Of a stretch of DNA of 23,840 bases, positions 1-7,570 are shown in pieces (position 1 is the first letter of the stretch; each line of letters opens with the position of its first letter). The DNA is from Pseudomonadota bacterium. GTDB taxonomy: Bacteria > Desulfobacterota > Desulfovibrionia > Desulfovibrionales > Desulfovibrionaceae. The position numbers and the translations under genes were made by a program. Where the stretch lies: positions 1 to 23,840 of the forward strand of contig JAEWCY010000187.1 of the NCBI GenBank assembly GCA_023390395.1, in the 5' to 3' direction. The notes under the pieces are model-generated. The model did not search any database. It saw only the letters and a list, made by a program, of their open reading frames with translations, and was not told where the DNA came from.

Positions 1-2
1 CG

Positions 3-521
3 CGCACCCTGCCCGAGGCCGTAGCCGCGGCCGTGGCGGACCGCTTCGGTCCCGAGGCCGCCCTGGAGACGGCCGTGGCCGCCCGACGCGCCGGGCCGCC
101 CGACTGGAGCCCCGGCGCCACGTCCCTGGCCCGGGCCGTGGCCTCGCGCCTGGCCGGGGAAACGCCGCAAGCTCTGGAGACCCTCGCCTACGTCGTGCGG
201 TTCCTGGGCGGCCTGGAGCCGTCCGCCCTGCCCCTGCCGGCGCTCGTCCAGCACCGGGGCAGGCTCGCCGCCCAGCTGCGCCGGGCCCGCCAGCAGGAAC
301 AGGCCCTGGCGGCGAGCAACTACGAAACATTGATCATGACCGGGGCGCGCCTGCCCTACCTGCACGCCCCGGACATCGCCCGGGAACTGGCCCTGGCCGA
401 CGCGGCCATCCTGGCGGCCACGGGCCGGCCCGCCCCGGACACAGCCGGAAGCTGCCTGGACATGGGGGCTTTTTCGGACATGGGCGACCTGCTGGCCGCC
501 CTGGGCGATCAGGCGGACTGA
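3..521 (+). CDS. Unrecognised protein, C-terminal part (5' end outside the window)
   Basis: The reading frame is open from the left edge to a TGA at 519-521, so this is the tail of a longer gene; a GTG at 33 lies in frame but no ribosome binding site singles it out. The visible 172 residues are Ala/Leu/Arg-rich and look mostly helical, with a charged stretch near codon 95 (LRRARQQEQALAAS) that could form a short coiled coil. No signal peptide, membrane segment or catalytic motif is visible, and I do not recognise the family. It converges on the histidine kinase gene: the last 13 bases of each coding region overlap at 509-521. That it is a real gene is supported by the long frame, GC-rich third codon positions and the tidy convergent ending. 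Its function cannot be told from this fragment. Confidence 0.6.
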   Translation, partial: RTLPEAVAAAVADRFGPEAALETAVAARRAGPPDWSPGATSLARAVASRLAGETPQALETLAYVVRFLGGLEPSALPLPALVQHRGRLAAQLRRARQQEQALAASNYETLIMTGARLPYLHAPDIARELALADAAILAATGRPAPDTAGSCLDMGAFSDMGDLLAALGDQAD

Positions 522-2176
522 GACCGCGAACGCCAGAGGGGCAGGCGCACGGTCAGGGTGGTGCCGGCGGCCTCGTCGGTTTCCATGGCCACGTCGCCGC
601 CGTGCAGCCTGGCCACGTTGCGGGCCAGGTAGGTCCCGAGGCCCGTGCCGTCCTTCTTGCCGCTGGTGGCGTATTTGGTGAAAAACCGCGCCCGCACGTC
701 CGGCGGCACCGCGCCCTGGTTGTGCAGGACCACCCGCGCCTCGTTCCCGGCCTCGGACACGACCACGTCCACCCGGCTCCCGGCCGGAGCGGCCTCCAGG
801 GCATTGGCGAGGAGGTTGGCCAACATGGCGGCCAGAAGCGGGGCTTCGCCGGCCGCCACCGGTCCCTCCCCGGGCGCGTCGCAGCCGGGGCCGACCAAGC
901 GCAGGCAAAGGCCGAGATTTCGGACCCTGGGCGCGAACTCGCGGCCAAGGCGCAGCAAGAGCGGCCCCAGGGCCACGGGCGTCGGGCTCAGGGCGTAGCC
1001 CCCCTGCTCGATTTTGAGCAGGTCCATGTTGCGTGCGACCAGGTCGTAGAGCCGTTCGGCCGTCTCGCGGATCACCATGGCCATTTCCGCGCCTTCGGGG
1101 CACAGCCCGGCCTCGGTCAGGTGCGTCGCCAGGCCGACGATGCCGGCCAGGGGCGAACGCAGGTCGTGGCGCAGCATCTGCTCCACCCGCTCCCGGGCCC
1201 GCTCGGCCAGCACCCGGTCCGTGACGTCGTGGATGATGGAAAAAAGCAGCGTACGCCCGGAAAAGTCCACCGGCCCGGAATACACCTCCACCTCGCGCCG
1301 GCAGCCGTCGGCCAGGCGGTGGGTGAAGCGGAAAAAACGCCTGCCCTCCTCCTTGGCGGCGCGCATCTCCCGGCGCGTGCCCTCGGGGCCGAGGACGTTG
1401 ATGTCCCATATGGACAGTCCGCGCATGACCTCGAGGGGATAACCGTAGAAGTCGCAGGCGGCCGGATTGGCCTCCACGATGCGCCCCGTTTCCGGATCGA
1501 CCAGCAGCTTGACCGCGATGTTGGCGAAAAACATGGCCCGGTAGCGGGTCTCGGCCTCGGCCAGGGCCCGGTCCGCCTCCAACCGCGACAGGGCCAGGGC
1601 CAGCCCCTCGGCCAGTCGTTCGAGCCCGGCCACGCCGGCCGCGTCCAGGCGGTCCGGACGCGGGTCGTTGACCTGCAACAACCCCCAGACGCGCCCCCCG
1701 GCCAGAAGCGGCGACAGGACCACGGTCTCGAATCCGGCGGCGTTGCAGCGGTTGCGAGTCCCGTCCGGCAGGCCGGATTTGGCCCGGGCCAGCAGCCGCG
1801 TGGTGGAGCCGGTGAAAAAGGAGCCGCCCGGGGTGTAAAACGGCAGCCCCGGGTCCGTTTCCCGGCGCAGCACCCGGCCGCACATGCAGGCGAGCCTGGC
1901 CCGCCCCGAGGCGTCCCGCGCGAGCTCCCCGGCCGCGTCCTGCTCGCACAGGCTGGATTCGGCCCGCACGAAGGCGTCGTCGAAGCCCAGGGTCGCCTGG
2001 TACGGGAAGTCCTCGCCCCGGGCCAGACGCACGCCCACGGCCGCGCACCCGGCGACGCGGCGCACCAGGCCAAGCACGCAACGCACAAGCCGAGCCTCGT
2101 CCGGCATGGCTTCCAGCAAGGCCACGGCGTCGTCGAAACCATTGGCGACGTGGCTATGATCCGGTTGGGTCATCAT
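509..2176 (-). CDS. GAF-PAS sensor histidine kinase (soluble)
   Basis: A 555-residue cytoplasmic sensor kinase with no membrane segment or signal peptide. In order: GAF-type sensor (about 25-200), a PAS domain (about 208-325), a HisKA dimerisation domain with phospho-acceptor H337 in RHDLRSP, and a HATPase_c domain with the N box near 450-463 (MLANLLANALEAA) and the G box DGTGLGTYLA near 509-518. The GAF part carries CMCG (C97, C99) and RNRCN (C144), cysteines that I recall as conserved in a GAF subfamily of deltaproteobacterial kinases; a redox or metal role is inference. The start is taken at the MM pair (2176 or 2173), because the 43 upstream in-frame codons read like non-coding sequence; no good Shine-Dalgarno decides between the two. 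It has no response regulator next to it; the nearest is at 4636-4995. The ligand is unknown. Confidence 0.85.
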   Translation of the reverse strand: MMTQPDHSHVANGFDDAVALLEAMPDEARLVRCVLGLVRRVAGCAAVGVRLARGEDFPYQATLGFDDAFVRAESSLCEQDAAGELARDASGRARLACMCGRVLRRETDPGLPFYTPGGSFFTGSTTRLLARAKSGLPDGTRNRCNAAGFETVVLSPLLAGGRVWGLLQVNDPRPDRLDAAGVAGLERLAEGLALALSRLEADRALAEAETRYRAMFFANIAVKLLVDPETGRIVEANPAACDFYGYPLEVMRGLSIWDINVLGPEGTRREMRAAKEEGRRFFRFTHRLADGCRREVEVYSGPVDFSGRTLLFSIIHDVTDRVLAERARERVEQMLRHDLRSPLAGIVGLATHLTEAGLCPEGAEMAMVIRETAERLYDLVARNMDLLKIEQGGYALSPTPVALGPLLLRLGREFAPRVRNLGLCLRLVGPGCDAPGEGPVAAGEAPLLAAMLANLLANALEAAPAGSRVDVVVSEAGNEARVVLHNQGAVPPDVRARFFTKYATSGKKDGTGLGTYLARNVARLHGGDVAMETDEAAGTTLTVRLPLWRSRSQSA

Positions 2177-2368
2177 ACCGCAACGGTAACACTTTTCCCA
2201 ACCATTGCACAAGGGAAAGACGCCTTGCCTTCTTGATCGGATGGTATTGTTCCCCTCCTCTTCGCGACAAACCAGAGGCACTGGCCTGGACGCGGTCCGT
2301 CGCATGGCTGCCGGTCATGGACGACAGGCGAGAAACGCCATGCTGCAATGAAAGCTCGACGCGTCACA

Positions 2369-2380
2369 TTGTCATGACAA
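2369..2380. promoter_or_regulatory. Perfect 12-bp palindrome, candidate operator
   Basis: TTGTCATGACAA is a perfect dyad in otherwise non-palindromic sequence about 190 bp upstream of the GAF-PAS kinase start. The form (TTG...CAA outer bases) is like operators of helix-turn-helix dimers, but it does not equal the FNR, CRP or Rex consensus. The binding protein is unknown. Confidence 0.35.
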
Positions 2381-2571
2381 CCAGGCCTCCTGTATCGGGT
2401 CGATCGGCTGGAACGGACGCATTCGGAGCGGCGCGCAGAAGACAGCGTCGACGCTTCGGCAACCGCCCGGCCTGCGGCCAGAGACATGCGCCCGCGGCCC
2501 GACATGCCTGGCCGCGACGCGCCGTCAGGAAAGAGCCCGGTCGCCGGCGGGCGGCCGGAACGGATCGAAGA

Positions 2572-2596
2572 GGGAAAAGGGCAGGCCGAAACGGCC
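2572..2596 (-). terminator. Weak intrinsic terminator after the REC-PAS-PAS kinase
   Basis: Read on the minus strand, five bases past the TGA of the kinase gene comes GGCCG-TTT-CGGCC, a 5-bp GC stem, then TGCCCTTTTCCC. The U run is short and interrupted, so termination may be partial. Confidence 0.35.
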
Positions 2597-2601
2597 GGCC
2601 G

Positions 2602-4557
2602 TCAGGAGGCCGCGTCGCGGGCCAGGGCCTCGGGGGCCGGGGCGGCGGGCGGCGTGTCGGGGATGCGCACCACGAAACGGGTGCCGACTCCGGGCTCGGA
2701 GGTCAGGTCGATGGTCCCGCCGTGCTTGGCCACCATGTCGTGGGCGATGAAAAGGCCAAGCCCGGTCCCGCGCAGGCCCTTGGACGAAAAAAACAGCGTG
2801 AAGGCCTTCTCGCGCGTCTCCTGGTCCATGCCCATGCCGGTGTCCTCGATGTCGAAGACGACGGCGCGGCCGGCGCGCGTCACGCGAAAGGCGATGCGGT
2901 GCTCGGGCTTGGCCGTGTCGGCCACGCAGGCGTCCACGGCGTTTTCCAGAATGTTGACCAGGGCGGCCTGCAGATTGGCGGCGTCCACGGACATTTCGCC
3001 GAGATCGGGGGCGATGGCCGCGTCCAGGGTCACGCCCTCCCGGGCGGCCTTGGGAGCCACGGTCTGGGCGAGGGAGGCGGCGAAGGCGGCCGCGTCCACG
3101 GTCTCCGGGGCCAGCTCACGGGACTTGGCGTAGTAAAGGACGTTGAGTACCAGCGCCCGCACCCGGCCGACCAGCGCCTTGACCGCCTCGGCCGCGGCCT
3201 GGGACCGGGCCACGTCGCCGCGCCTCAGGCCCGACTCCACGCGGTAGACCGCGCCCTCGAGCGCCGTGAGCATGCCCTTGACCCCGTGGGAGATGGACCC
3301 GAGCATGAGCCCAAGCGAAGTGAGATGGCTTTGCAGCTCGCGGATGCTCGTAATGTCGGCGGCCATCTCCATGACCTCGACCACCTCGCCGGCGGCGTTG
3401 CGGATGGCCGCCGTGGAGATGAGCACGTTGCGCTGGCGGCCGTCTCTGGTGGTGACGACCGTTTCCTGGAAATGGGGCTCGCCGTCGGCGAAGGTCTGTT
3501 CGGCCGGACAGTCCTGGCAGGGTTCGGGGCGGTGGGTGAAGACGTCGTGGCAGGTGCGGCCCACGCCCTCGCCGAAGTCCTCCACAAAGCGGCGGTTGTT
3601 GGCCACCACCTTGCCCTGCCTGTCGCGCACGGCGATGTAGCAGGGAGTGGCGTCGAAAAGGTCCATGTACTTCTGCTGGGTGACCCGCAGCTCTTCCTGG
3701 AGGCGCTTGATTTCGCTCACGTCCACGGCCATTTCCAGCACCAGCTCCACCTTGCCGTTGGTGGCGGCGATGGGCGAGGTGTGGACCATGACCGGCAGTT
3801 CGTTGCCGTTTTTGCAAATCATCGTCTCGCGGCAGCGCTGGCCCTTGCCGGTCTCGAAGGTCTTCCAGATGGGGCCGTCGAAGCCGCGCAGGGCCTGGCC
3901 GGCGTAGACCTCCCAACTGTGGCGGCCGACCATGTCGCCCAGACGGTCCTTGTAGAGCTGGTTGGTGGCCACGACCTCCAGGGAGGCGTTGTGCACGGCC
4001 ACGAAGCAGGGCATCTCGTTGAAATAGCCGGCCCCTTCGCCGAGATCGGCCGAGAGGCCGGAGATGGCCTGGCACATGGTCTCGGCCATCTGGCCGGCGG
4101 CGAGCTGGCGCTCGAGTTCCACCACGCGGCTGGACTTCTCGCGCACGAGCTTTTCCAGGTTCTGCGTGTACTGCCGCAGTTCCCGGCGCATGGAGAGCTT
4201 CTCGTCGATGCGCTTTAAGGCCGCGTCCAGGATGTCGTGGTTGATGGGCTTGGTGACGAAGTCGGCGGCGTCGTTTTGCAGGCAGCTGATGGCCAGGTCC
4301 ATGTCGCCGTGGCCGGAGATCATGACCACTTCCGTGTCCGGATTCCGGGCCTTGATGCGCTTGAGCAGTTCCAGCCCGTCCATGACGGGCATCTTGATGT
4401 CCGTGAGCACGATGGACGGCTTGACCGTGTCGAACACGGCCAGGGCCTCCTCGCCGTTGGCCGCGGCGTGGACGTCGTAGCCGAGGTCGGCGAGAAAGAG
4501 CCCCAGAAACCTGCGGATGTCTTCCTCGTCGTCGACTAGAAGCAGTGATTCGCTCAT
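2602..4557 (-). CDS. REC-PAS-PAS hybrid histidine kinase
   Basis: A 651-residue soluble protein: N-terminal receiver domain (1-120; D9/D10, phospho-acceptor D53 in LTDIKMP, K103 in TKP), a heptad-like linker (about 120-165), PAS1 (about 175-285), PAS2 (about 295-405), a HisKA-like region with H424 (GSISHGVKG), and a HATPase_c domain with N box (ILENAVDAC, 536-544), DTGMGM and GTGLGLFIAH. The receiver-first layout suggests it takes phosphate or signal from another kinase. PAS2 contains C336-x10-C347-x2-C350-P, which recurs at the same spacing in the haem kinase at 13877-16249. It lies 78 bp downstream of a single-domain response regulator on the same strand, with a large hairpin between them; it is probably co-transcribed at reduced level. 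The start is set by the ATG with GAGGCGG upstream. Signal unknown; a cysteine-based redox input is inference. Confidence 0.88.
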   Translation of the reverse strand: MSESLLLVDDEEDIRRFLGLFLADLGYDVHAAANGEEALAVFDTVKPSIVLTDIKMPVMDGLELLKRIKARNPDTEVVMISGHGDMDLAISCLQNDAADFVTKPINHDILDAALKRIDEKLSMRRELRQYTQNLEKLVREKSSRVVELERQLAAGQMAETMCQAISGLSADLGEGAGYFNEMPCFVAVHNASLEVVATNQLYKDRLGDMVGRHSWEVYAGQALRGFDGPIWKTFETGKGQRCRETMICKNGNELPVMVHTSPIAATNGKVELVLEMAVDVSEIKRLQEELRVTQQKYMDLFDATPCYIAVRDRQGKVVANNRRFVEDFGEGVGRTCHDVFTHRPEPCQDCPAEQTFADGEPHFQETVVTTRDGRQRNVLISTAAIRNAAGEVVEVMEMAADITSIRELQSHLTSLGLMLGSISHGVKGMLTALEGAVYRVESGLRRGDVARSQAAAEAVKALVGRVRALVLNVLYYAKSRELAPETVDAAAFAASLAQTVAPKAAREGVTLDAAIAPDLGEMSVDAANLQAALVNILENAVDACVADTAKPEHRIAFRVTRAGRAVVFDIEDTGMGMDQETREKAFTLFFSSKGLRGTGLGLFIAHDMVAKHGGTIDLTSEPGVGTRFVVRIPDTPPAAPAPEALARDAAS

Positions 4558-4592
4558 GGGCTCGACCGCCTCGTCCTGGCCGGCAGGCCGGC

Positions 4593-4632
4593 CGGATCGG
4601 GGAGGCCGCGTCGCGGCGGCCTCCCCGGACCG
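4593..4632 (-). terminator. Intercistronic hairpin between response regulator and kinase
   Basis: A perfect 11-bp GC-rich inverted repeat, 4599-4609 with 4616-4626 (6-nt loop), that extends to about 17 bp with one wobble and one mismatch. It starts 4 nt past the stop codon of the response regulator. No U tract follows, so it is better read as a partial terminator, pause site or 3'-end stabiliser that sets the ratio of regulator to kinase. Confidence 0.5.
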
Positions 4633-4635
4633 GGG

Positions 4636-4995
4636 TTAGTCGCCGAGGATGCCGCGCACCACGCGCACGACCTCGTCGGCCTCGAAGGGCTTGGCCAGGA
4701 AGGCGGCCGCCTTGGGGATGATGTAGGTCAGCTCGCTGTGCCCGGTGATGACCACGATGGGGATCGAGGCCAGGGAGCTGTCCTTCTGGATGGCCCGGCT
4801 GACCCAGGGGCCGGACTTGTCGGGCATCTCCACATCCAGGGTGATGAGGTCCGGACGCAGATCCTTCAGGATCTCCATGGCCTTGTCGCCGTTCTCGGCG
4901 GTGACCACGTTGTACCCGTTGTCCGTGAAGACGGCTTCCAGGTAGTCGCGGATATTGGGATCGTCGTCCACGGTCAGAATGGTTTTCTTGGTCAT
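4636..4995 (-). CDS. Single-domain (CheY-like) response regulator, Rrf1-like
   Basis: 119 residues forming one receiver domain with nothing after it: acidic pocket D10-D12, phospho-acceptor D54 (TLDVEMP), T84 (VVITG) and K102-P103. A start at 4995 is chosen over upstream in-frame codons because AAGGAGA sits 9 nt before this ATG. In Desulfovibrio vulgaris the hmc operon is followed by rrf1, a response regulator, and rrf2; by position and type this gene is the Rrf1 counterpart, but the equivalence is inferred from context. It is clearly related to the receiver at 16493-16849 (shared KK, VDDDP, YL, DNG, RPD-ITLD-EMP, GP, KPFE). With no output domain it must act by protein contact or as a phosphorelay intermediate, probably with the kinase just downstream. 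Confidence 0.88.
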   Translation of the reverse strand: MTKKTILTVDDDPNIRDYLEAVFTDNGYNVVTAENGDKAMEILKDLRPDLITLDVEMPDKSGPWVSRAIQKDSSLASIPIVVITGHSELTYIIPKAAAFLAKPFEADEVVRVVRGILGD

Positions 4996-5051
4996 GGTTC
5001 CACTTCTCCTTTGCGTGGAGGGACTGGCGCCGGGGCCGCGCTGACGTCGCG

Positions 5052-5075
5052 CAAAAAAACACGCATGTTTTTTTG
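5052..5075. terminator. A7/T7 hairpin, bidirectional terminator-like
   Basis: Arms CAAAAAAACA (5052-5061) and TGTTTTTTTG (5066-5075) are exactly complementary around the loop CGCA. Both strands have an A-run, a small loop and a T-run, the form of a bidirectional factor-independent terminator, although the stem is AT-rich and would be weak alone. It lies 17 nt beyond a very strong GC hairpin (5093-5125) downstream of the stress protein gene, and together they probably end or attenuate the hmc transcript. Confidence 0.5.
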
Positions 5076-5092
5076 TAAACGCAAACAACATC

Positions 5093-5125
5093 CCCGGCCC
5101 GTCGCGCCGGGCGCGACGGGCCGGG
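5093..5125 (-). terminator. Strong GC hairpin after the hmc-usp genes
   Basis: A perfect 15-bp inverted repeat, 5093-5107 with 5111-5125, and a 3-nt loop, about 17 nt past the usp stop codon on the minus strand. No U tract follows immediately; the T7 of the neighbouring hairpin comes about 20-40 nt later. Probable transcript end, pause or stabilising structure at the end of the hmc operon. Confidence 0.55.
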
Positions 5126-5142
5126 AACGGCCGAACGCAACG

Positions 5143-6078
5143 CTAGGCATCGCCCGCCGGGGGCAGCTTGTCCGGGCGGTTGATGCTGATCACGGGACAG
5201 GTGGCCCGCACCAGGACCTGTTCCAGGGTGCTGCCGAAGGGCCGCTCGTCGGGATCGAGCTCGCGGGTGTGGTGGGCCATGACGATGAGGTCGGCCTGCC
5301 GTTCACGGGCGAACTTGACGATCTCCACATAGGGCGATCCTTCCCAGACCTCAATGGTGGTCCGCTTGGCCAGGTCGCCGAGCTTCGCGGCGTAGGCGAC
5401 GTGGATCTTGCGCCGGGCCTCGGCCAGCCGGGCCTCGATGCCCTCCTGGGTCAGGGCGATGGGCGACTGCAGGCGGTCGAGGTCCACGCAGTGGAACAGA
5501 TGCAGGTCGCCCTGGACGTCCTTGGCGATGGTCTCGGCCAGCTTGAAGGCCGATTCCGACGCCTTGGAGAAGTCCGTGGCGAAGACGATGTTGGAGAATC
5601 CCCCCCAGAAGGAGGCGGCCGGCCGGGCCACGGTCAACACCGGGCAGCGGGCGGACTTGGCCACCTTCTCGTGGGTGCCGCCGATGACGCCGCGCTTGTA
5701 GAAGCCGCCCACCTCGAGCCCCTGGCCGCGCGCGCCCATGACGACGAGGTCGGCGTCCTCCTTGCGGGCCACGCGCAGCACCTCGCGGGAGGGGTTGCCC
5801 ACGGCGATCTCGATGCGGGCCTTGGGACAGCCCGAGAGCTGGATGGCGTAGGTGGTGCGCAGTTCCTCGCGCACGCCCTCGAGGTATTCCTCGTCGGCGT
5901 CCACTTCCTCGCCCGTGCGCACGTCGCGCACGAGGTTGCTGTCGCCCTTGCCCAGGATGCCCAGGCAATGGAAGACGATGATCTCCGAGCCGTAGCGGCC
6001 CGCCATGTCGAAGGCCACGCGGGCGGCGCTGTCGCAATCCGGCGCTCCCGAAGTCGCAAACACTATTTTACCAAACAT
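5143..6078 (-). CDS. Tandem universal stress protein (two UspA domains)
   Basis: 311 residues made of two Usp domains in tandem. Domain 1 (about 1-150) starts KIVFATSGAPDCDSAARVA and ends VLTVARP; domain 2 (about 158-303) starts NIVFATDFSKASESAFKLA and ends CPVISINRP. Each has a DLVVM or DLIVM strand before the nucleotide loop; the loops (MGARGQGLEVGG..., MAHHTRELD...FGS) only partly match the ATP-binding G-x2-G-x9-G-S/T pattern, more closely in domain 2. It follows hmcF by 51 bp on the same strand with an AGGGGG ribosome site 7 nt before the ATG, so it is probably the last gene of the hmc transcript. Usp proteins are small nucleotide-binding cytoplasmic regulators whose partners vary; here a role in energy or redox stress tied to Hmc is inferred from position only. 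Confidence 0.88.
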   Translation of the reverse strand: MFGKIVFATSGAPDCDSAARVAFDMAGRYGSEIIVFHCLGILGKGDSNLVRDVRTGEEVDADEEYLEGVREELRTTYAIQLSGCPKARIEIAVGNPSREVLRVARKEDADLVVMGARGQGLEVGGFYKRGVIGGTHEKVAKSARCPVLTVARPAASFWGGFSNIVFATDFSKASESAFKLAETIAKDVQGDLHLFHCVDLDRLQSPIALTQEGIEARLAEARRKIHVAYAAKLGDLAKRTTIEVWEGSPYVEIVKFARERQADLIVMAHHTRELDPDERPFGSTLEQVLVRATCPVISINRPDKLPPAGDA

Positions 6079-6129
6079 TCCGGACCCCCTGATCGTGTGA
6101 GGTGGTTGCCGTATCGGCGCGGCGCCAGC

Positions 6130-7533
6130 CTATTCCTCGTCTTCCTCGTCCTTGGGCTTCAAGTGCTCGGGCACGATGACCATCTTGAGCAGAAGCGGCT
6201 TGAGGAACGACCAGTCGATGTGGATGTGGTACTCTTCCTCGAGGTCGCGGATGGCGTCCCAGCAGTTGTGGCAGGGGGCGATGACGAGCTTGGCCCCGGT
6301 GGCGAGGATCTGGTCGCGCTTGGTGAGAAGCGCCTTGTTGCGCATGGGGCGGAACTTGCCGATGCCGTTGAAGCCGCCGCCGCCGCCGCAGCAGTAGTTG
6401 TATTCCTTGTTGGGCGTCATCTCGACCAGGTAGCCCGGCTCCACGATGTAGGACAGGATCTCGCGGGCGGTCTCGGCCAGGCCCCAGTTGCGGATGTAGT
6501 TGCAGGAGTCCTGGTAGGTGACGGGCTGGCGGATGCGCTTGGCCGGGTCGATCTTGAGCTTGCCCTCGCGCAGGGCCTCGGCCACCCACTGGACGTAGTG
6601 GATGTAGGGCGCGGGCGTCTGGCCGTCGGGACGGCCGGCCCAGTACGGGCCCTCGACGACCGTGGCCCGGTGGGCGTGGCCGCATTCCGTGCCGATGACC
6701 CGCTTGGGCCGCAGGCGCTCGATGGCGGCGTAGACGTTTTGCACTTGCAGCTTGCAGGCTTCCCAGTCGCCGGCGAACATGGACAGGCTCGTCTGCTCCC
6801 AGCCTTCCGAGGGCACGGTCCAGTTCTCGCCCGCGATGTGGAAGAGGATGGCCGCCTCGGCCAGGTCTTCCGGATAGTGCTTGGGCTCGCGGGCATTGCA
6901 CGTGTACATGATGTCCGCGTCTTCCTTGTCGATGGGGATCTCGAGCCCCGGCCAGTCGTCCTGCTGCTCCTCGGCCATCCATTCGCAGGTCTCGACCCAG
7001 TCCTCGGTGGTCACGTCCATCTGGGCGCGGTAGACGCGGTGCATGCCCGCGCCGATCTTGAGCTCCCAGGGCACGAAGCCCTGGGAATAGAGCAGGCCGC
7101 GCGTATAGCCCATCATGACGCCGATGTCGATGCCGTGGGGGCAAAACTGGGCGCAGCGGTTGCAGCAGGTGCAGCGCGACCAGGCCACTTCCATGGCGTG
7201 GCGCATGAAGGCGTTGTCCACGTCGCCCTTGCGGCGCACGATTTCGCCCAGAGTCGACTGGATCTTGTACGACGGCACCTGCTCGGGGTTGCGGTCGTTG
7301 ACCAGGTACAGGAAGCAGGAGTCGGCGCACAGCCCGCAGCGGGCGCAGACGTCGAGCCAGGTCTGCATGCGCGATTTGAAGGTCTTCTGGATGGTGGACC
7401 ACAGCTTTTCGCGGTCCACTTCCAGCTCGAGCATTTCCGCGTAGTATTTGGTGCCCCGGGTGTCCGAAAGCAGGGCCTTTAAGGCCTCTTCGGTCGTGAC
7501 CGGCTGTTTGTTGCAGTAGATTCCTTCAGGCAT
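6130..7533 (-). CDS. hmcF: HmcF, iron-sulfur subunit of the Hmc complex (HdrD/DsrK-like)
   Basis: 467 residues, cytoplasmic. Two ferredoxin-type [4Fe-4S] motifs come first: C63-x2-C66-x2-C69-x3-C73 and C121-x2-C124-x2-C127-x3-C131-P. The C-terminal half has a cysteine-rich CCG domain, C344-x36-C381-C382-GG...x38-C421-x2-C424, as in HdrD and DsrK, where it holds a special catalytic [4Fe-4S] cluster. Only this one full CCG motif is seen; the first half has a lone ECGHAH in the matching place. HmcF is thought to be the cytoplasmic end of the Hmc chain, exchanging electrons or thiol/disulfide with an unknown partner. The gene lies 37 bp after hmcE, and AAGGAGAG 7 nt before the ATG fixes the start. 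The tail ends in an acidic run (KDEEDEE). Confidence 0.93.
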   Translation of the reverse strand: MPEGIYCNKQPVTTEEALKALLSDTRGTKYYAEMLELEVDREKLWSTIQKTFKSRMQTWLDVCARCGLCADSCFLYLVNDRNPEQVPSYKIQSTLGEIVRRKGDVDNAFMRHAMEVAWSRCTCCNRCAQFCPHGIDIGVMMGYTRGLLYSQGFVPWELKIGAGMHRVYRAQMDVTTEDWVETCEWMAEEQQDDWPGLEIPIDKEDADIMYTCNAREPKHYPEDLAEAAILFHIAGENWTVPSEGWEQTSLSMFAGDWEACKLQVQNVYAAIERLRPKRVIGTECGHAHRATVVEGPYWAGRPDGQTPAPYIHYVQWVAEALREGKLKIDPAKRIRQPVTYQDSCNYIRNWGLAETAREILSYIVEPGYLVEMTPNKEYNYCCGGGGGFNGIGKFRPMRNKALLTKRDQILATGAKLVIAPCHNCWDAIRDLEEEYHIHIDWSFLKPLLLKMVIVPEHLKPKDEEDEE

Positions 7534-7570
7534 GTCGATTCTCTCCTTGGCGACGTGGCGTCGGCCGTTT

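Larger units (their letters stand above)
2177..2601. other. 425-bp intergenic region between two kinase genes
   Basis: No convincing gene was found here. It should hold the promoter of the GAF-PAS kinase (minus) and the end of the REC-PAS-PAS kinase transcript (minus). Two things stand out: a perfect 12-bp palindrome at 2369-2380 and a small GC hairpin followed by a pyrimidine run directly after the stop codon at 2602, each listed separately. I found no convincing -35/-10 pair. Confidence 0.5.
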
